Shown here one piece after another: positions 23,804-36,800 of a DNA stretch of 64,000 nt (its first letter is position 1; each line of letters starts with the position of its first letter). The notes below the pieces were generated by a model. The model had not been told where the DNA came from and did not search any database. It worked only from the letters and a program-made list of their open reading frames with translations. Source of the DNA: Maylandia zebra (Eukaryota > Chordata > Actinopteri > Cichliformes > Cichlidae); the NCBI RefSeq assembly GCF_041146795.1, contig NC_135168.1, forward strand, positions 38,084,370 through 38,148,369, in the 5' to 3' direction. The translations under genes were made by a program, and so were the position numbers.

Positions 23804-26635
23804 CGCCAGGAGACGGAGAGGGAACGCAAACCCCCACGGGAGTCCGCTGATAGAGACCTCCAAATCCCCAAACACCCACTTACAGACCTCCTCTCTCTCT
23901 CCGTCGCCACCGCAACAGCTTCAGCTTGCCCAGCTCCCTCGTCCCTCTCACAGAGACGCCTCAGACGCAAACAGAGGTCCAAAAGCAAGAAAGATCCAGT
24001 GGAAGTCATCACACTGACATGACAAATGCTCCTCTGCCTCATGAAATACTGAGGCGCTGTGAAATTCTTATCCCTATATTCCGAGCTGACTTTATAAATC
24101 TGTGTTATTTTGAGACTGTCATCACTGTGAATGAGATGAAAGCAGCCGTGTGATCCAACACCCACCTCATTCAGTGCCTGTTCTCAGTTGTGATAGCTGA
24201 GCCAATTTTAGAAGTGCACAGAAGACAAAGTATGTGATAAGCATATCTTGCTGCTTGACATTTTATTTTTTGTTTTTTTTTAATTACTAATCCCAAAAAT
24301 TGAACATGTTATAGAGAAAATTTGGCTGATATTGTTTTTTGTTTTTTAAGCCACCATTTCAGAGAGATGAAAGAAATGGAGGCTTGTTGCTGACGTGGCA
24401 GAGCACAAAGAGACTGTATGTCAGTGGAAATTTTACTTGTGTCTCCTGCACGTCATTGAACATTGATCTAATGAGCTGAAGGGCTTCTCTGAGAATTCCT
24501 CACAACATAAGACCTCAGAGGGGACGAAGAAGTCATTGTTCTGTGCGCAGCAGGTGAAGTCCGCAGCTCGATCAGGCGTGCGCTATTTTTATCCCCGCCT
24601 CCCTCGTCATCTTTTTTCTCTCTCACCTCCAAAGTCGAGCCTTGTGGCTGAGCCCTCACGCATGCAGGTGAACGTGTGGCTCTGTTAAAGCTGCAGGCTT
24701 TGTCATGCTAAAGTTTTAATTTCTCCAGCACCACTCAAAGAATTAAAAGACAAACTGATGTGACTGGACCAGCATGGTGAAGGAGACACAACGCTGGTGT
24801 GTGTTGTACATATGAATTGCTGCTGCCTTCTGAACTGTTGGTTCTGTGTCTGTGTTAATGACTGAAATGTTTACATGAACCACTAAGTATCAGGGACTTT
24901 AACAAGATTATACTTGAATATGATGCCATTGAAACATGTCATAGCTTTTATTTATGACTTTTTTTTTAAAAAATATTCATTTTTGATATTATGTAGTTTT
25001 TTGCCAGCTTAGAAATCCACCGTTGGTCAGTTAGTTTTTTTTTTTTTTTTTTTTGTAACTGTTCATAGAAACAGGCTCAGGTTTTAAGGCTGAAGCTAGC
25101 AGCCTTTCCTTCATTATTCTGTGCTTATGCTTTAAAGTGGATGCTAATTCAGCATCTGCGGGGGCTGTTATACTCTCCTTATTCATCACTGGACCATACT
25201 GTGTACAACTCAGTAACTGAATGCATGAAATAGTCTGCTACATAGCTCAATAAGCCCGCGGTCGCTTGTTTGACACACCAGTATCTGCAGCCTGTTGTTT
25301 CTAATTGTTCCACATTTCTTCCGTCTTCCCAGTGCCGGCTGGTATCATAGTGATACTGTAACTTTGCCGACTCCAATTTTCGGGATCTTTTTTTTTTTTT
25401 TTTACTATATTTTGACTGAATTAGGGCTGCAAATCATCAATTTGGGTTTTAGGTTGAGTAACTGTGTGATATTTCTGAAATCGCTTAAAAACATTAATGA
25501 TATTAATTGTATTCATACTTTTTTTAAAACTCTACTTAAATATAGAAAATCTGCAGTTATATATCGCAAAGAAAAGCAGGCTGGAGTCAGGAAACATTTA
25601 AAGTACACATCAGTGAATCTGTTCATTGTTCCAGCTCTTGACTGAACTGATAGTGTCTTCTCAGCTTTGTAGAAAACTGATGTCTTTCTGGAAGAAGTGT
25701 AAACTCAGATATGCTACTTGGAATTTCTTGAACCTTGAATTGCCTATCGTTTAAATGTCCCGACTTTTCACTTCATTCTGGTGTTAGTTGTGCACGTTGG
25801 GCAGCCTCCTCATGTCCGTGCCTTGTCCTGAGCAGTTGTCAGGCTCACAGACATGTACAGATATTTGTTAGACAACACTACATGAAGCTTCCTGAAACAG
25901 CATTACCCAGATTAATATAATCCTGCATCCACCAAAAGGACTTGTTGATGTGTTTCAGTGATATAAACCATGATACTATGCCTTTATGTTTTCTAACTCT
26001 GTGTACAGTTTTGTTGTATTTTATGCATTCCATTTGTCTTCATTATATTTTAGTTCAGTCTTTTTCTGATTCTTTCATTGAATGCTGTTGGTGTGAATTA
26101 GTTTTTTGTTTTGTTTTTTAGCTAATTTTTATCTTTCTCATAATTCAAGAGCAACTTCTCATTGAGGTGTCAAAGGTGCAATACGTTGTTTTTGTTTGTT
26201 TGTTTAAAGTGACCACAGCCATCACTGTCTCATGTTTACCACTGGTTCATCTTTTATAACTTATATAAGTTTTAAAATTTTTTTTATAATTGTGACTTGA
26301 CTTGCTGTAAGTTGGATCTCCCCTAGAGGGGGGCGGCGGGTTCTGAACACAATGAATATGTTGCATATTGCAGCATCAGGCTTGGAAGTGATAGATCTTA
26401 CCGAATGCATTCGTCTTTTAGCCAGTTTAATCATGCTTTTTTTGCTTTTCTTTTTTTCCATAAGAAATGCTGATGCCAGTCACACCAAACAACCCTCGTC
26501 TAATGTGATAGTAAAAATGACACCACAAACATCCAACTTGTATTTTTATATTCTTTTGTAGCCTTGGTTTATGTGACACTGAATGATAAAATGATCTGTT
26601 TTTATCATAAAGTGCCATGAAAAAAATAAACACAA
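23804..26635 (+). other. CCNJL 3'UTR (inferred)
   Basis: The first AATAAA with a plausible downstream context after the CCNJL stop is at 26625-26630, so the 3'UTR may be about 2.8 kb. It contains T-runs (25,036-25,055 and 25,388-25,403) and no other coding segment. An earlier variant poly(A) site cannot be excluded. Confidence 0.45.
26625..26630 (+). terminator. Candidate CCNJL poly(A) signal
   Basis: AAAAAATAAACAC followed about 30 bases later by GTGAGTGTGTGAAAGGTGTGTTT, a GT-rich downstream element, which makes this a good cleavage/polyadenylation signal. Confidence 0.55.
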
Positions 26636-26639
26636 AAGA

Positions 26640-29600
26640 CTGAAGTGAGTGTGTGAAAGGTGTGTTTCTTCTCAAGTGCCTGCAGCTTTTCGGGTGCACA
26701 CGGTTCCCACTGTTACTTTGTCTTAGAGAGAAGACAATGTAACAACTCCTGCAAGTTTTACACAGCTGTGACCACATACTGTCACTGCAGCTCACCATTC
26801 ATTAAACCTGCCCTGCGTTAAGCTAAAGCCAGTGGAGCAGTTTAAATACATTTATTTAAGTGCTGTTACTTGTGTTCTAATCATTTCTTCTGCTTTAAAA
26901 TAATAAAAATACTTGGCAGCTGTGTTTAGATCTTTTTGAGGCTAAATGCAGAACTAAAAGTACCAGACGGTAATTCTTGTCTGATTATGCATGAATGCAG
27001 ACTAGCATGTGCATACTCTTCCAGCACTTTGCAGTTAAGTTCAAATCTATAGCAAATAATTTAATCAGTCAGTCCCACACTGTAACCACTGGTGGGGTAG
27101 TAAAGGAGCATCACTAATCAGCGTGCTGATGAACAAGTTAAGCCTCTCTTCTACTCCTGCCGTCCACCTCCGCAGCTCCATCAGTGCTTTCTATGCTGTG
27201 TGGCATTTTGACATATAGAAACCTATTCAGTGATGGGGCTCTCTCTGACAAACAAGACATTATCCTGTTGTATAATACTTGCAAACCGACCACCCTCCTC
27301 ATGTCGCACACACAATAGTGAACTCTTAGAGACCGCTGAGCCTTAGCTTTGTTCCCTGCAGCACAGTGGCATATTTATCTTACTGTGGAACTGAGAAAAT
27401 CTGGAACGTTGTTGTCTAATCATGTTTGCTTGCAAATATTTAAAAAATTTCAGTTACAGAATCCTAAAGAACCAACAAACAAATAAACATGATACCACTG
27501 TGAGGAATTTTCCAGATCTTCAGTCTTTAGGGCTCGTCTGTAGAGGTGTGGATGAGGGGAGGGGGAGGGTGGTGCTCCAGGCGTCAGTTTGTTAATGGAT
27601 CATTTTCCTGTAGGCTTTTGTATGCAGAGCTACAGAAGAAAGCTCGCGGCTTCCTTTGAGTGTGTCCTCAGGAGAAAAGGGGTTGGGTGAGGAGGGGGAT
27701 GCAGAGAAAGCTGCTCACCTCATGTCACAATGCAACATTTAATCAGTGTTATTGAAGGGCTTCTACTGTAATTACATCTAACACATGGCTAGAAATGTTT
27801 TGTTTATAAAGGTTAATTTGGGTGCTACTTATTTAATACAATGGATATTTTTGTCTTGGTACAGCAGGGGAGTGCTAGATATAGTTTAAAATATCCAGTG
27901 CTTACTTTAGTGGGTTCATTGTCTGATTAATACAGTAAGGATCCATTGGACAGTTTTATATAATGTCATGTAAATTTGTAATAACTGTGTATATAAGTTG
28001 ACTTGACAGTAAACAGCATGGTCGATCATGTATCATGTATTTCCCCCTGTATCATTATTTTATTTCATTTTATTTTATCCAACCTCACTTAAAAACACTG
28101 ATTCAGAAGCACAGGTGTTCTGTCAAATACACCTCCCACCCCCTCTCCACATAAGTACACATGACAAGAAAAAACCCCACATGTTTGATGTCATGCTCAA
28201 TAAAAAAGCCCAGCTACATGATAGGAACCTTATGATATGACATCAGCGGGATTTTAACCACACACTAGCTTAAAACTTGACAGATTATAGATGGTGATTA
28301 CAGAGGTTCTGATTTTTCTCTTTCATGATGAAATGTACCACTGATATAGAAGTGCATTAGAAGTATATATGCATAAATACGTCTTGTACATTTGCCACTG
28401 TCCAAGTGAGCACAGCCCAGTCTTATAAGACTGATAAGTTTTTTTCAACTATATTTACTTTCCTTTGTGTGTTTTTTTTTTATTTTCTTTTGCATTATTA
28501 AGGCAAATAATTCCCATAGTGTTTCGAAACAGACTGAAATTTTTTTTCTCTTGCAAAGATTGAAATCTTTTTTACTCTACGCCGAGAAATTGATTTAAAA
28601 GCCAAACTCTTGTTTTTATGAAGAAATAGGGCACCTCCTAGTGGTGAGATTAGAGAAACGCACCTGTAGCCTGGAGTGTCGAGCACAAAAGTCATATTAA
28701 AACCAACAGCCACAAAACCACATGCTGAGGGTGAATCGGACGGACTAGACGTGCAATAACCGAACAATCGGGATTTTTCTCACTACTAAACTGTGCTGTT
28801 TCAGTCTTTCCTCTCTCTAGAGGTTTTAGAATTGGACTCGGTCCTTTATCTATGACTAAAAAAAACATTTATTTTGGAAAACATAATGTACAAGGTCTAT
28901 AATTTCAAGGCAGAACTGGAAGAGGAGATGTAGCATCAGTTACCTCTCATCATCCCACTAAAACCTAATGGGATGGGGAGAAGCACAGATGTAAATACTT
29001 AATGTCCCACATCAATGGTTAATTAATAGTTTTGATGAATCAAAACACCACAAACTACAAAAAAGATTAAAGATCCACCTGAAGCAATCTTTACTAGCAG
29101 GTTTATTTTGCACAGATGTGTATGGGGTTGTATTTATGAAATCTGTCCCTCCTCGGGTTTTCATGTATCAAATGTGCACAGAAATATATTTTCCCATTTG
29201 TTAAACTGGCATTGAATTTGCTTTGAATTTGTTTTTCTGCTTAACTGACTTTATTACAGTTTCGAGAACAAGATAAAAGGATAAAATAAAGTAAAGAAAG
29301 TAAAAGAGAAGTTGACTTTGAGTTCAAGAATCATTTCGACACAAAAAAGAAGTGATGAAAATGACAGGAAACTTTGCACTTTAAAAACTGATGCTGCAGA
29401 AGTTCTTCCGCGGTTTATCTTGTTCATCAGCGCATCAGCTCTGTGGTATCACCGTCAAGTTTCAGGGAAAATATGAAGATAATAAAAGACACAGGAAGTT
29501 ATTAAAATTATTGTACCGCTTGTTTATGCCTTTAAGGTGTACTGTGGCTTTCCTGACGATTCATATCATAAGCTAAACGAAGTGCTTTATGTGTTAATGC

Positions 29601-30380
29601 ATAAAAAAAGATAACATGTTTTGAAAGGAAGGGAAACTGAAAAAGCATCAGATGCACAGACTGTGGTGTAATATGAGCAAAAGACTCATTTTCCTCTCTC
29701 TGTCAGCAGATGTGGTTTTACTTCTGTTCTTTGAGACCAGCTGTGGAAGATTGCACTGCGTAAGCGAGTTTCATTCACTGGTAAAGAAAGATGAGAATGG
29801 TGATCTTTCACAGGACGCTCTGTAATTACAGAACAAGGTCTCGCAAGTTTGAACAGAGTAAGAGACCAAATAACAACACCTTAAGGTCGCTGTGTGCTTG
29901 CAGCGTTAGAATCAAAGGGTAAAGTGTGACTTTAATAGTCGTAATAATAAAGGCCTTTATGTCAGTGTGAGTTCAGCCCGTGCTGTTCTTCACATCACAA
30001 GAAGACAGAGGACAGAGCAGTCAAAAAGACTGACTAAAAACTGATCAAGTATTCTGTTAGTTATTCAAATCATAGTTTAATAATCATGAAAAACAATCAT
30101 TCAGTCTAAACCATGTAAGAGATCACCCTCTGCTTATGATTTCACATGAATGAGACATACAAGTAAAAAAAAAGGCTGTAAAACAACACATAAAGAAAGT
30201 GGATGGAAAATATGTTGACTTTCAAAATCAGAGCACAGTGGCAGATCATTAGCACTTTGAAGGTAAAACGGGAGATGTTCATTGGATCAAAAATGAACAC
30301 TGTTTAAAAATACAGTACATAATGTTGTTTGGCCACTTCTGCTGTGTTGGGCCTAAGTTTCAGACCCGTGAGGCCCAGCG
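26640..30380. other. Intergenic, CCNJL to FABP6 (convergent genes)
   Basis: CCNJL (+) and FABP6 (-) converge here. I see no coding exon, RNA gene or well-preserved repeat. Short open frames at 28,028-28,240, 28,498-28,767 and 29,391-29,576 lack splice context or family resemblance. The part nearest 30,468 should be FABP6 3'UTR. Confidence 0.55.
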
Positions 30381-30468
30381 ACGCTCTTCCTCGGCCCATT
30401 TAACAGGCACTGTCATGCTTCACCTTCTGCAGCCTCTTTTCCATCCAAGCGTGTTGAGTCTCGCGGTG

Positions 30469-31190
30469 TTAGATCCTCTTGTTGATTCTTTTGAAGGTTA
30501 CACCCTTCTCTCCTGGAGTTACGCAAGTCTGCATACGCAAAAAAGGAAAAAAAAGAGGATTAAAGATAATCTGGTATTAAAAGAGCAAATGGATTTATCT
30601 AAGGGATTATTAATCTCATTCAAAAAGTGCAGTGAATAAGTGGCTTCTTCTCCTACCATTACTAGCTTGTCATCAACGATCTCTGCTGTGAAGAGGTACT
30701 GAGGGAACTGACATGAAATCTTGTTGCCTTCCATAGTTACAGGTGCCTTAAGAAAAATATCGTGGAGCTTTGGTTACATGAAGGTTTCATTAAAAGTTGT
30801 GAACACTGTCAGCTGCAAATCCTAAGTTTCCTCTGTGCATTTTAGTTCCTCACCTTGAATTTGGATCCTGTCATCGTCGTCAGCTCACATTCTTGACCAA
30901 CAATAAATGTATTGGACCAGGTCCAGTTCGGGATGGTTTGTGTCCAGGTGAAGTTATTCCCGTCTTGCACCACTTCAGTCACCGCCTTGTGGTCTGTCTT
31001 GGCATTTTGAAGACCTGTGAACAAGCGGGTTATATCCCAGAGCAAGAAGTCCAACAAAGTGTAAACAAATGATGCCTGACATTAGTTCATTTGTGGCTTA
31101 AAAAAAAAGAAGTATCCTCATACCAACTACTTCCAGAAAATCCTCATAATTCTCTTGACTCTCAAGCTCATATTTCCCACTGAACCCCAT
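30469..31190 (-). CDS. fabp6: Ileal fatty-acid-binding protein (gastrotropin)
   Basis: Four coding exons on the minus strand: 31190-31124, 31014-30854, 30746-30657 and 30528-30469 (TAA 30471-30469), 125 aa, all GT-AG. The four-exon layout is the standard intracellular lipid-binding-protein architecture. It begins M-G-F-S-G-K-Y-E-L-E-S, continues with V-T-E-V-V-Q-D-G-N-N-F-T-W-T-Q and F-I-V-G-Q-E, and ends F-K-R-I-N-K-R-I. FABP6 is a cytosolic ten-stranded beta-barrel that carries bile acids in enterocytes. The segment after exon 1 (G-L-Q-N-A-K-T-D-H-K) is about four residues shorter than I expect for FABP6, in the second portal helix. The frame is otherwise intact. It sits head-to-tail with ADRA1B, as in human. 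Another lipid-binding paralogue is less likely given the synteny. Confidence 0.9.
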
Positions 31191-33220
31191 GATGCCAAAA
31201 GAGCAGAAATAAAAAAAGGGAAGAAGTTCTTGAGTCAAGAAAGGAGTGGCCTGCTCCTGATGAACCACCTTTCTGTTCCTTTCCACTTACACGTTTCTAA
31301 CAATGTGTCACCCCCCACACGTGGTATTTTTCCTAAAGACTAGTGTCACAAGCTGCAAAGTATGTCCACGCTCCTGCCTGTATCAGGTTTTTCCAGCCCT
31401 TCGCTGATGTAAAAAAAGGACATCTGCATGTTTGAACATGTGGTGTAGTAAAATAGAAGATAAACACAGTATGTCCTAATGCCAGCATCATGTCAAAGGA
31501 GGTCGTTCAGGTGAGGTTAAGCAGTTTACACCAGAAAAGAACTTCCTTCAAATGAAAGTAGAAGCTACTGTTTTGTGGATTTATTGAGAAATAATGGAAA
31601 AAAACTGTGTGTCATTCCCCCTTGCTCTCTTCCTGCTTTCCTGTCTGATCTCTATTGCTGTGCTTTGAAAAAAAGCTGTTTGGTGGCTAAAAACCAGCAA
31701 AAAAGTGAAATCCAATTCCACAGAACAAGTAGCCTAATATATATATTTTTATATCACCGTTAAGTATAAAAGGAAGATGCCAGAATATTCACACCTGAGA
31801 CTGAATATGTGACATTTTTCTGAAAAAGATTTATTAAAATGAATAAAAAGAAATATGCAAGACGTTTGCACATTTCTGTTGGTGCTTGCAGTCAGGAAGG
31901 TATTTAATCTTGAAAGGAGGTGAAAATAAGGTGAAAACAAGGCTGCTGAATAAGATGTTAAAGCCCTCTCACCTGAATGTGTTAAATCTTGGACCTTTGC
32001 GAGAGCAATGGCTTCATTTCAGCTGGTAATAAAGAGTGAAACGCAGTGCTAATTTATCTCCTCCTCTGCTACCTGCAACTCTTTGTAAGCTCCACTCACC
32101 TTCCACTCTGAAGCAGAATAAACAGCTGGTCTCTCTCGAAGTGCTGAATGTACTGTGTTGTACTAAGTGGTAAAATCCATGTAAATTATTAGCATTTTTT
32201 TAAATTACAAAGTAAAATCACTTTGTTATCTTGTTATTTTTAAACAGCTTCTTATGTGGATTGTACAGATTCTTTAAATATAATGTGTTTTATGATGTGT
32301 TGGTGATCTATAGACATGCTGGTGGGTGGATATTGTTGATATTATTGAGGCACGCTAATTGCTCAATTTTTTATTTTATCCATCCAGCCAGCCAGCCAGC
32401 CAGCCAGCTTCTTCTCTTATCCAGTTCAGGCCTGCAGAGCGAGGAGCCGGAGCCTATCCCAGTTTTTGGGAAAGGTGCAGGGTATGCCAGGATGCTGTGA
32501 CGTGACAATACAAACCACCACTTTACCCTTATTACAAATCAAACAGTGTAACTGTGTGTCTTTGTACCTGTAATGAATCACAGACAAAGCCTGCTTTGAA
32601 TCATTGGTGGAAAGGACCAACGACTGTCAAGGAAAGTTCCAGGAAGTGTGACTTTATGAAATACATAAAGGACAAAATAAAAAGGTGGATTTTGCATCTT
32701 TTAGTAGATAAAAATTTAACTGCTGGATCATTTTTGCTGCTAATGTAATAGAGTATGAGAAGCAGATAAATTAACATAATAAATCTTTAAATATGTGTAA
32801 TGATTACTTGTATGTGTTGAATTTTTTGACAAAAGTGCAGACAATCCCCTGAGTTCTGTGTTAGTTTTTGTTCTTGAGGTTTTTTTTTTTTTGCACTTTT
32901 CTGATCTTCTTCATGTTTCTGTCTCCAGTATTGGATCCTCTCTTTTATATCTTCTAAAAAATCTGATTTATCACACTCTTAATTGGTAGTTGGTGATTAA
33001 CACTTTAATAACAACTGATCATGAGCTGTGTTTACGTTAACTATCTATATAATGAGGAAAACCTTTTTTTTTTTAAATCTAATAAACACCATCTGCTTCT
33101 GCTTCTATCATCAGACTGATGTTAACACCTCGGATAATACCTGAGAGAGCTCTTTGTTTGCCAGAGCAAAGTGAGAAATGAAGAGTTGGCCTTGAAGCAG
33201 AATTCAAGCAACGTTCTACT
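31191..33220. other. Short intergenic gap, ADRA1B 3' end to FABP6
   Basis: No coding exon is seen. From memory human 5q33 has TTC1 and PWWP2A in the equivalent place; neither is recognised here. The only recognised repeat is the fragment at 32,375-32,500. The FABP6 promoter should lie just right of 31,190, but no clear TATA box was identified. Confidence 0.55.
32375..32500 (-). mobile_element. Fish SINE/RTE tail fragment, copy 2
   Basis: ATCCATCCAGCCAGCCAGCC, CTTCTCTTATCCAGTTCAGG and GAGCCGGAGCCTATCCCAGT are the reverse complement of the tail seen at 6,490-6,775 and 39,783-39,878. The terminal tetranucleotide repeat has drifted from CATC to CAGC. Confidence 0.65.
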
Positions 33221-33226
33221 TTTATT
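33221..33226 (-). terminator. Candidate ADRA1B poly(A) signal
   Basis: TTTATT on the plus strand (AATAAA on the minus strand) about 600 bases downstream of the ADRA1B stop. Another copy lies at about 33,305-33,310. Either would give a 0.5-0.6 kb 3'UTR. Confidence 0.45.
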
Positions 33227-33829
33227 TATTCATCACATTTCTACAAACATACAAAGAAGATGATATGGGATGATTGTGTGCACAGCAGATAAAACAGGTT
33301 ATACTTTATTTCCACAATATACCATAAAGATACCAAGTGACTGCAACAGAACAGTGATCGTTTGTCTTTCCACGCTTTTTACACAACTCGGGTTCTTCGA
33401 CACGTTCGCTCTTGTACAGAGCAGATGTGGAGTTGTAACTGAAAGGGAGTGAGAGGCTGTGCTGGATGGAGGTCCTTTCAGTCTTTTCTCCTAGAGTCTG
33501 AATAAACAAAAAAAACATGCATGCACAGATTTGTGTCCAGTCCCAAGAGGGCAGCAAACACTGTGTCAGAGCTGTTACTGTCTACTGAAAGAAACTCTAC
33601 TTTCAATCTCAGTTACAGCAACATGGAACAACATACCTGTGATACAGCAGCATAGTCAGTACTCTTCACCTTACATTGGCAGCTTATGACAATGATAATC
33701 CACTGACTGATGAATGATCATGGGATCATGTACAGTGAAGCCTGTGAAACCCTACCTCCCTGCTCTGTTTGTTACTGTGATCCCTATAAGGAATGAACCA
33801 GTAAGTCTCATCTTAGTACGACGAATGAG

Positions 33830-36800
33830 TCACACTTTGTCAACAGGCACAATAAGGTCTTTGTTGACCCCTCCCTTATCTTTATTCTTCACAAAGGAGA
33901 AAGAGAAAACTCCTCCTGTAGTTTCCTCAGCGGTTCTCCCCCCTCTCAGAGCTGTCGGCTGGCAATCGATGGGGCTGCCGGGCAGCAGGTTGGGGGTGGA
34001 GGGAGTCGGGGTGGTAGCTCCCCAGATGTATAATGCTTCCCCCTCAGGGCAAGGCGGCAGACCCATACTCAGGTAACTCGGGCTCGGGCTGGCTGAGGAC
34101 GGCAGAGTACGCTGGCTTCCGTTCAGACAGCCGGAGTTGTGGTCCGTTGAGTTTTTGCGTGAGTTTCCAGAGGAGCTGAAGGTGGAGGAACGGTAATTAT
34201 ACTCTCTCCAGCCGGGACGCTTGCGCTGGTGACACTGGCATTTCAGGATTCGGATGAAAGCCAGCTTGAACTCGCGGTTGTAGCAGGGGTAGATGATGGG
34301 GTTCAGGCAGCTGTTGAAGTAACCAAGCCAGAAGATTACTTTGAAGAGGGATTCAGGTGGCCGCAGGTGCACATTAAAGGACCCTGGGACAGCAGGGGGT
34401 AAAAAGAGAAGCTGCTCTTAGTCATGAATAGTAAGCATGGCTGATGTAGTCGCCTACACATTCTACACATTCACCAATACAACAAGTGAAAGATCCTTTT
34501 TTTGATCCAGGGAGGAGACACAAACTGGGATCTGACAGAATCTGCCAAATCAAACATTTGGAGCTATTGTGAATAAGAGAGCAGCGGCTCTGTGCAGAAA
34601 TCCTAATTTCTTCTGTTCTTTGGCTAGTTCACATAAAACTAACACTAATCCTTCTATTTTCTTTCTCTTATCTAGTCAGTAATGTAATGCGGTGTGGTGG
34701 AGGGGTTGGAGTCCAGAGGCCCCATTATAGCTAGCTAGCTTCTTGGCTAACACATAGACAACCATTCACATTCACACCTAAGGCCAATTTAGAATGGCCA
34801 GTTTAAATAACCTAACGATAACTCAGGTGATACCGTGTGATTAGGAGCTAAAATGGGTGCCTACCACTTTAAGGATGTTAAATCAATCACAGCAGCGGTT
34901 TAGTGACTTGAGGGGCGTGGCCTAAGTAGACGGCAGTGTCATGGTTTTCTGACCTGTACACAAGTAAGTTCTTATTTTTGATTATATCTAAATGGAATTC
35001 ATTATTACCTCTTTAGTTTGTAAAAGATAAATAAACCGTCAAGTGAAATCGATTTTTCTATATAAGAACATGTGTCAGCCATAAACTCTTTTATTACCCT
35101 ACACATATTCTAACGTCTCAGTTTTCACTATTTTCCCTGAGCTTTTTAACTTGTTTGTATGCAAGGCCGTCAATTAAATCTCAGAAAACCAGCCTGCACA
35201 GTACAAATGAAGCCAATTAGCTGAGTTCCTAAATTTTAGACTCCAATTAAGTAACGCTTATCCTAATAATAAAATAATGTTAAAAATAATGTTGTTAACT
35301 AGACTTCGATTGTTACTGTAAAAACAAACTATCAAAAATCTCTGATATAATTCAGATTTGAAAACTTGGGTCTTTAAATGACTGATTTATTTTCAGAGAT
35401 ATGCGTGTTCACCTTGTGACACCCTTCTGCAACTCCTTCGTAGTGGCAGTGCAAGAGTCTCTGGGTGTTGCCAAGGCTTAATTGCCAATTGTCTACACTT
35501 CCAGAGGTGTGGGTAAAGGCATGGCTGAGGATAGGTTGGGGGAGATGACACTTCTTCTCTTCAATGGCTCTCTGGGATTTTTTTTTTTTAAGTTGACGTC
35601 CCATCCATCCTCTTCCATTTATCCTTCTCAGGGTTCTGTTGAGGTTATTGAATGATTTATAATAAAAACAATGCTTCTGCAAACTCTGGTGTCAATCTCC
35701 ACTTTATGAACAAGTCTCTATTGTAGATGAGACATTAGGTCTCAATGGGACTACCTATATAAAAAAGGTTAAATAAAAATAATAAATAAAAACGTTGTGG
35801 CTTTTGAGCCGGATCGAAACAGCTTTTTTAATTTAAAGATTGATCTGATGGCTAGAGTAATTCAACAGTTAACATACTAAAAGTGTTGTTTACTCAAAGA
35901 CCTTACTCATTTTAGGTAGTATCATGTGTTCTCACTGTTTCACCAGCAGAGATTCAGGGTTCATGACAAGCTAAGCTATTCGCCTTCTGACTCAACCTCC
36001 ACACTCGAAACACAGTCGTGAAAGTTGACCTTTTCACCTGAAGCATCCGAAGTTGAGATTCCAACGACCTTGTACATGTCGGAAAAAATGTGTATTAAGT
36101 TGTGCTAAAGAAATGTTTTCACCAAATGACTCATGAATAAGCATGCAGTCCTGAGCTACATTTATACTGAGCGATGATATGCTCATTTTTGCTAAATTTG
36201 AGGATTGAATCTCTCCTGTGAAAGTCAGCAGAGGTTATTTATATATTCTGTAAGGGAATATGAAAGTGTACTATGGCACCTCAGAGTCATCTGGAGGCTG
36301 AATAAATGTAACTGACAGAAAGTGATCAACATGGATCAATTACAGCCATTTAATTAGGTCGTTTTAAGATCATTTTATACTCATTACACATTACTGAGAC
36401 TTCCTGGTTTAGTTATCCTTTATTGATGTTGCATCATATCCAACAGGTGGCAGCACTGATTAAGATAAACAGGGTTTTTTTTACTCTTAGACCGTTTGCA
36501 GTCTTCAGATGAGGATGTGAAGACAGTTAGTTCCATATGTTATTCATCATTACAGAAAACCTTGTATTTAGGAAGGCCTTCACAAGCAGATAATGTGTTT
36601 CCTTAAAAAGAAAAAACCCAAAACAAAGTAAAACAATACACTTGATCAAGAAAGCAGAAAAGGTGAGCTGACCCTGAATTCCCTTTTAGATAAATGCGCT
36701 GTGGGAGAGACGAGCTGGTCTGAAAAGGGGGGGAAAAAGTTGAAGTGAAATGACAGTTTGTCCTGTCAGAGGTTATGGAGGTTACACTAGCAACACAAGT

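Noticed and set aside
30322-30639. 105-codon plus-strand open frame
   Set aside because: It overlaps the FABP6 last exon and 3'UTR in antisense and shows no family features.
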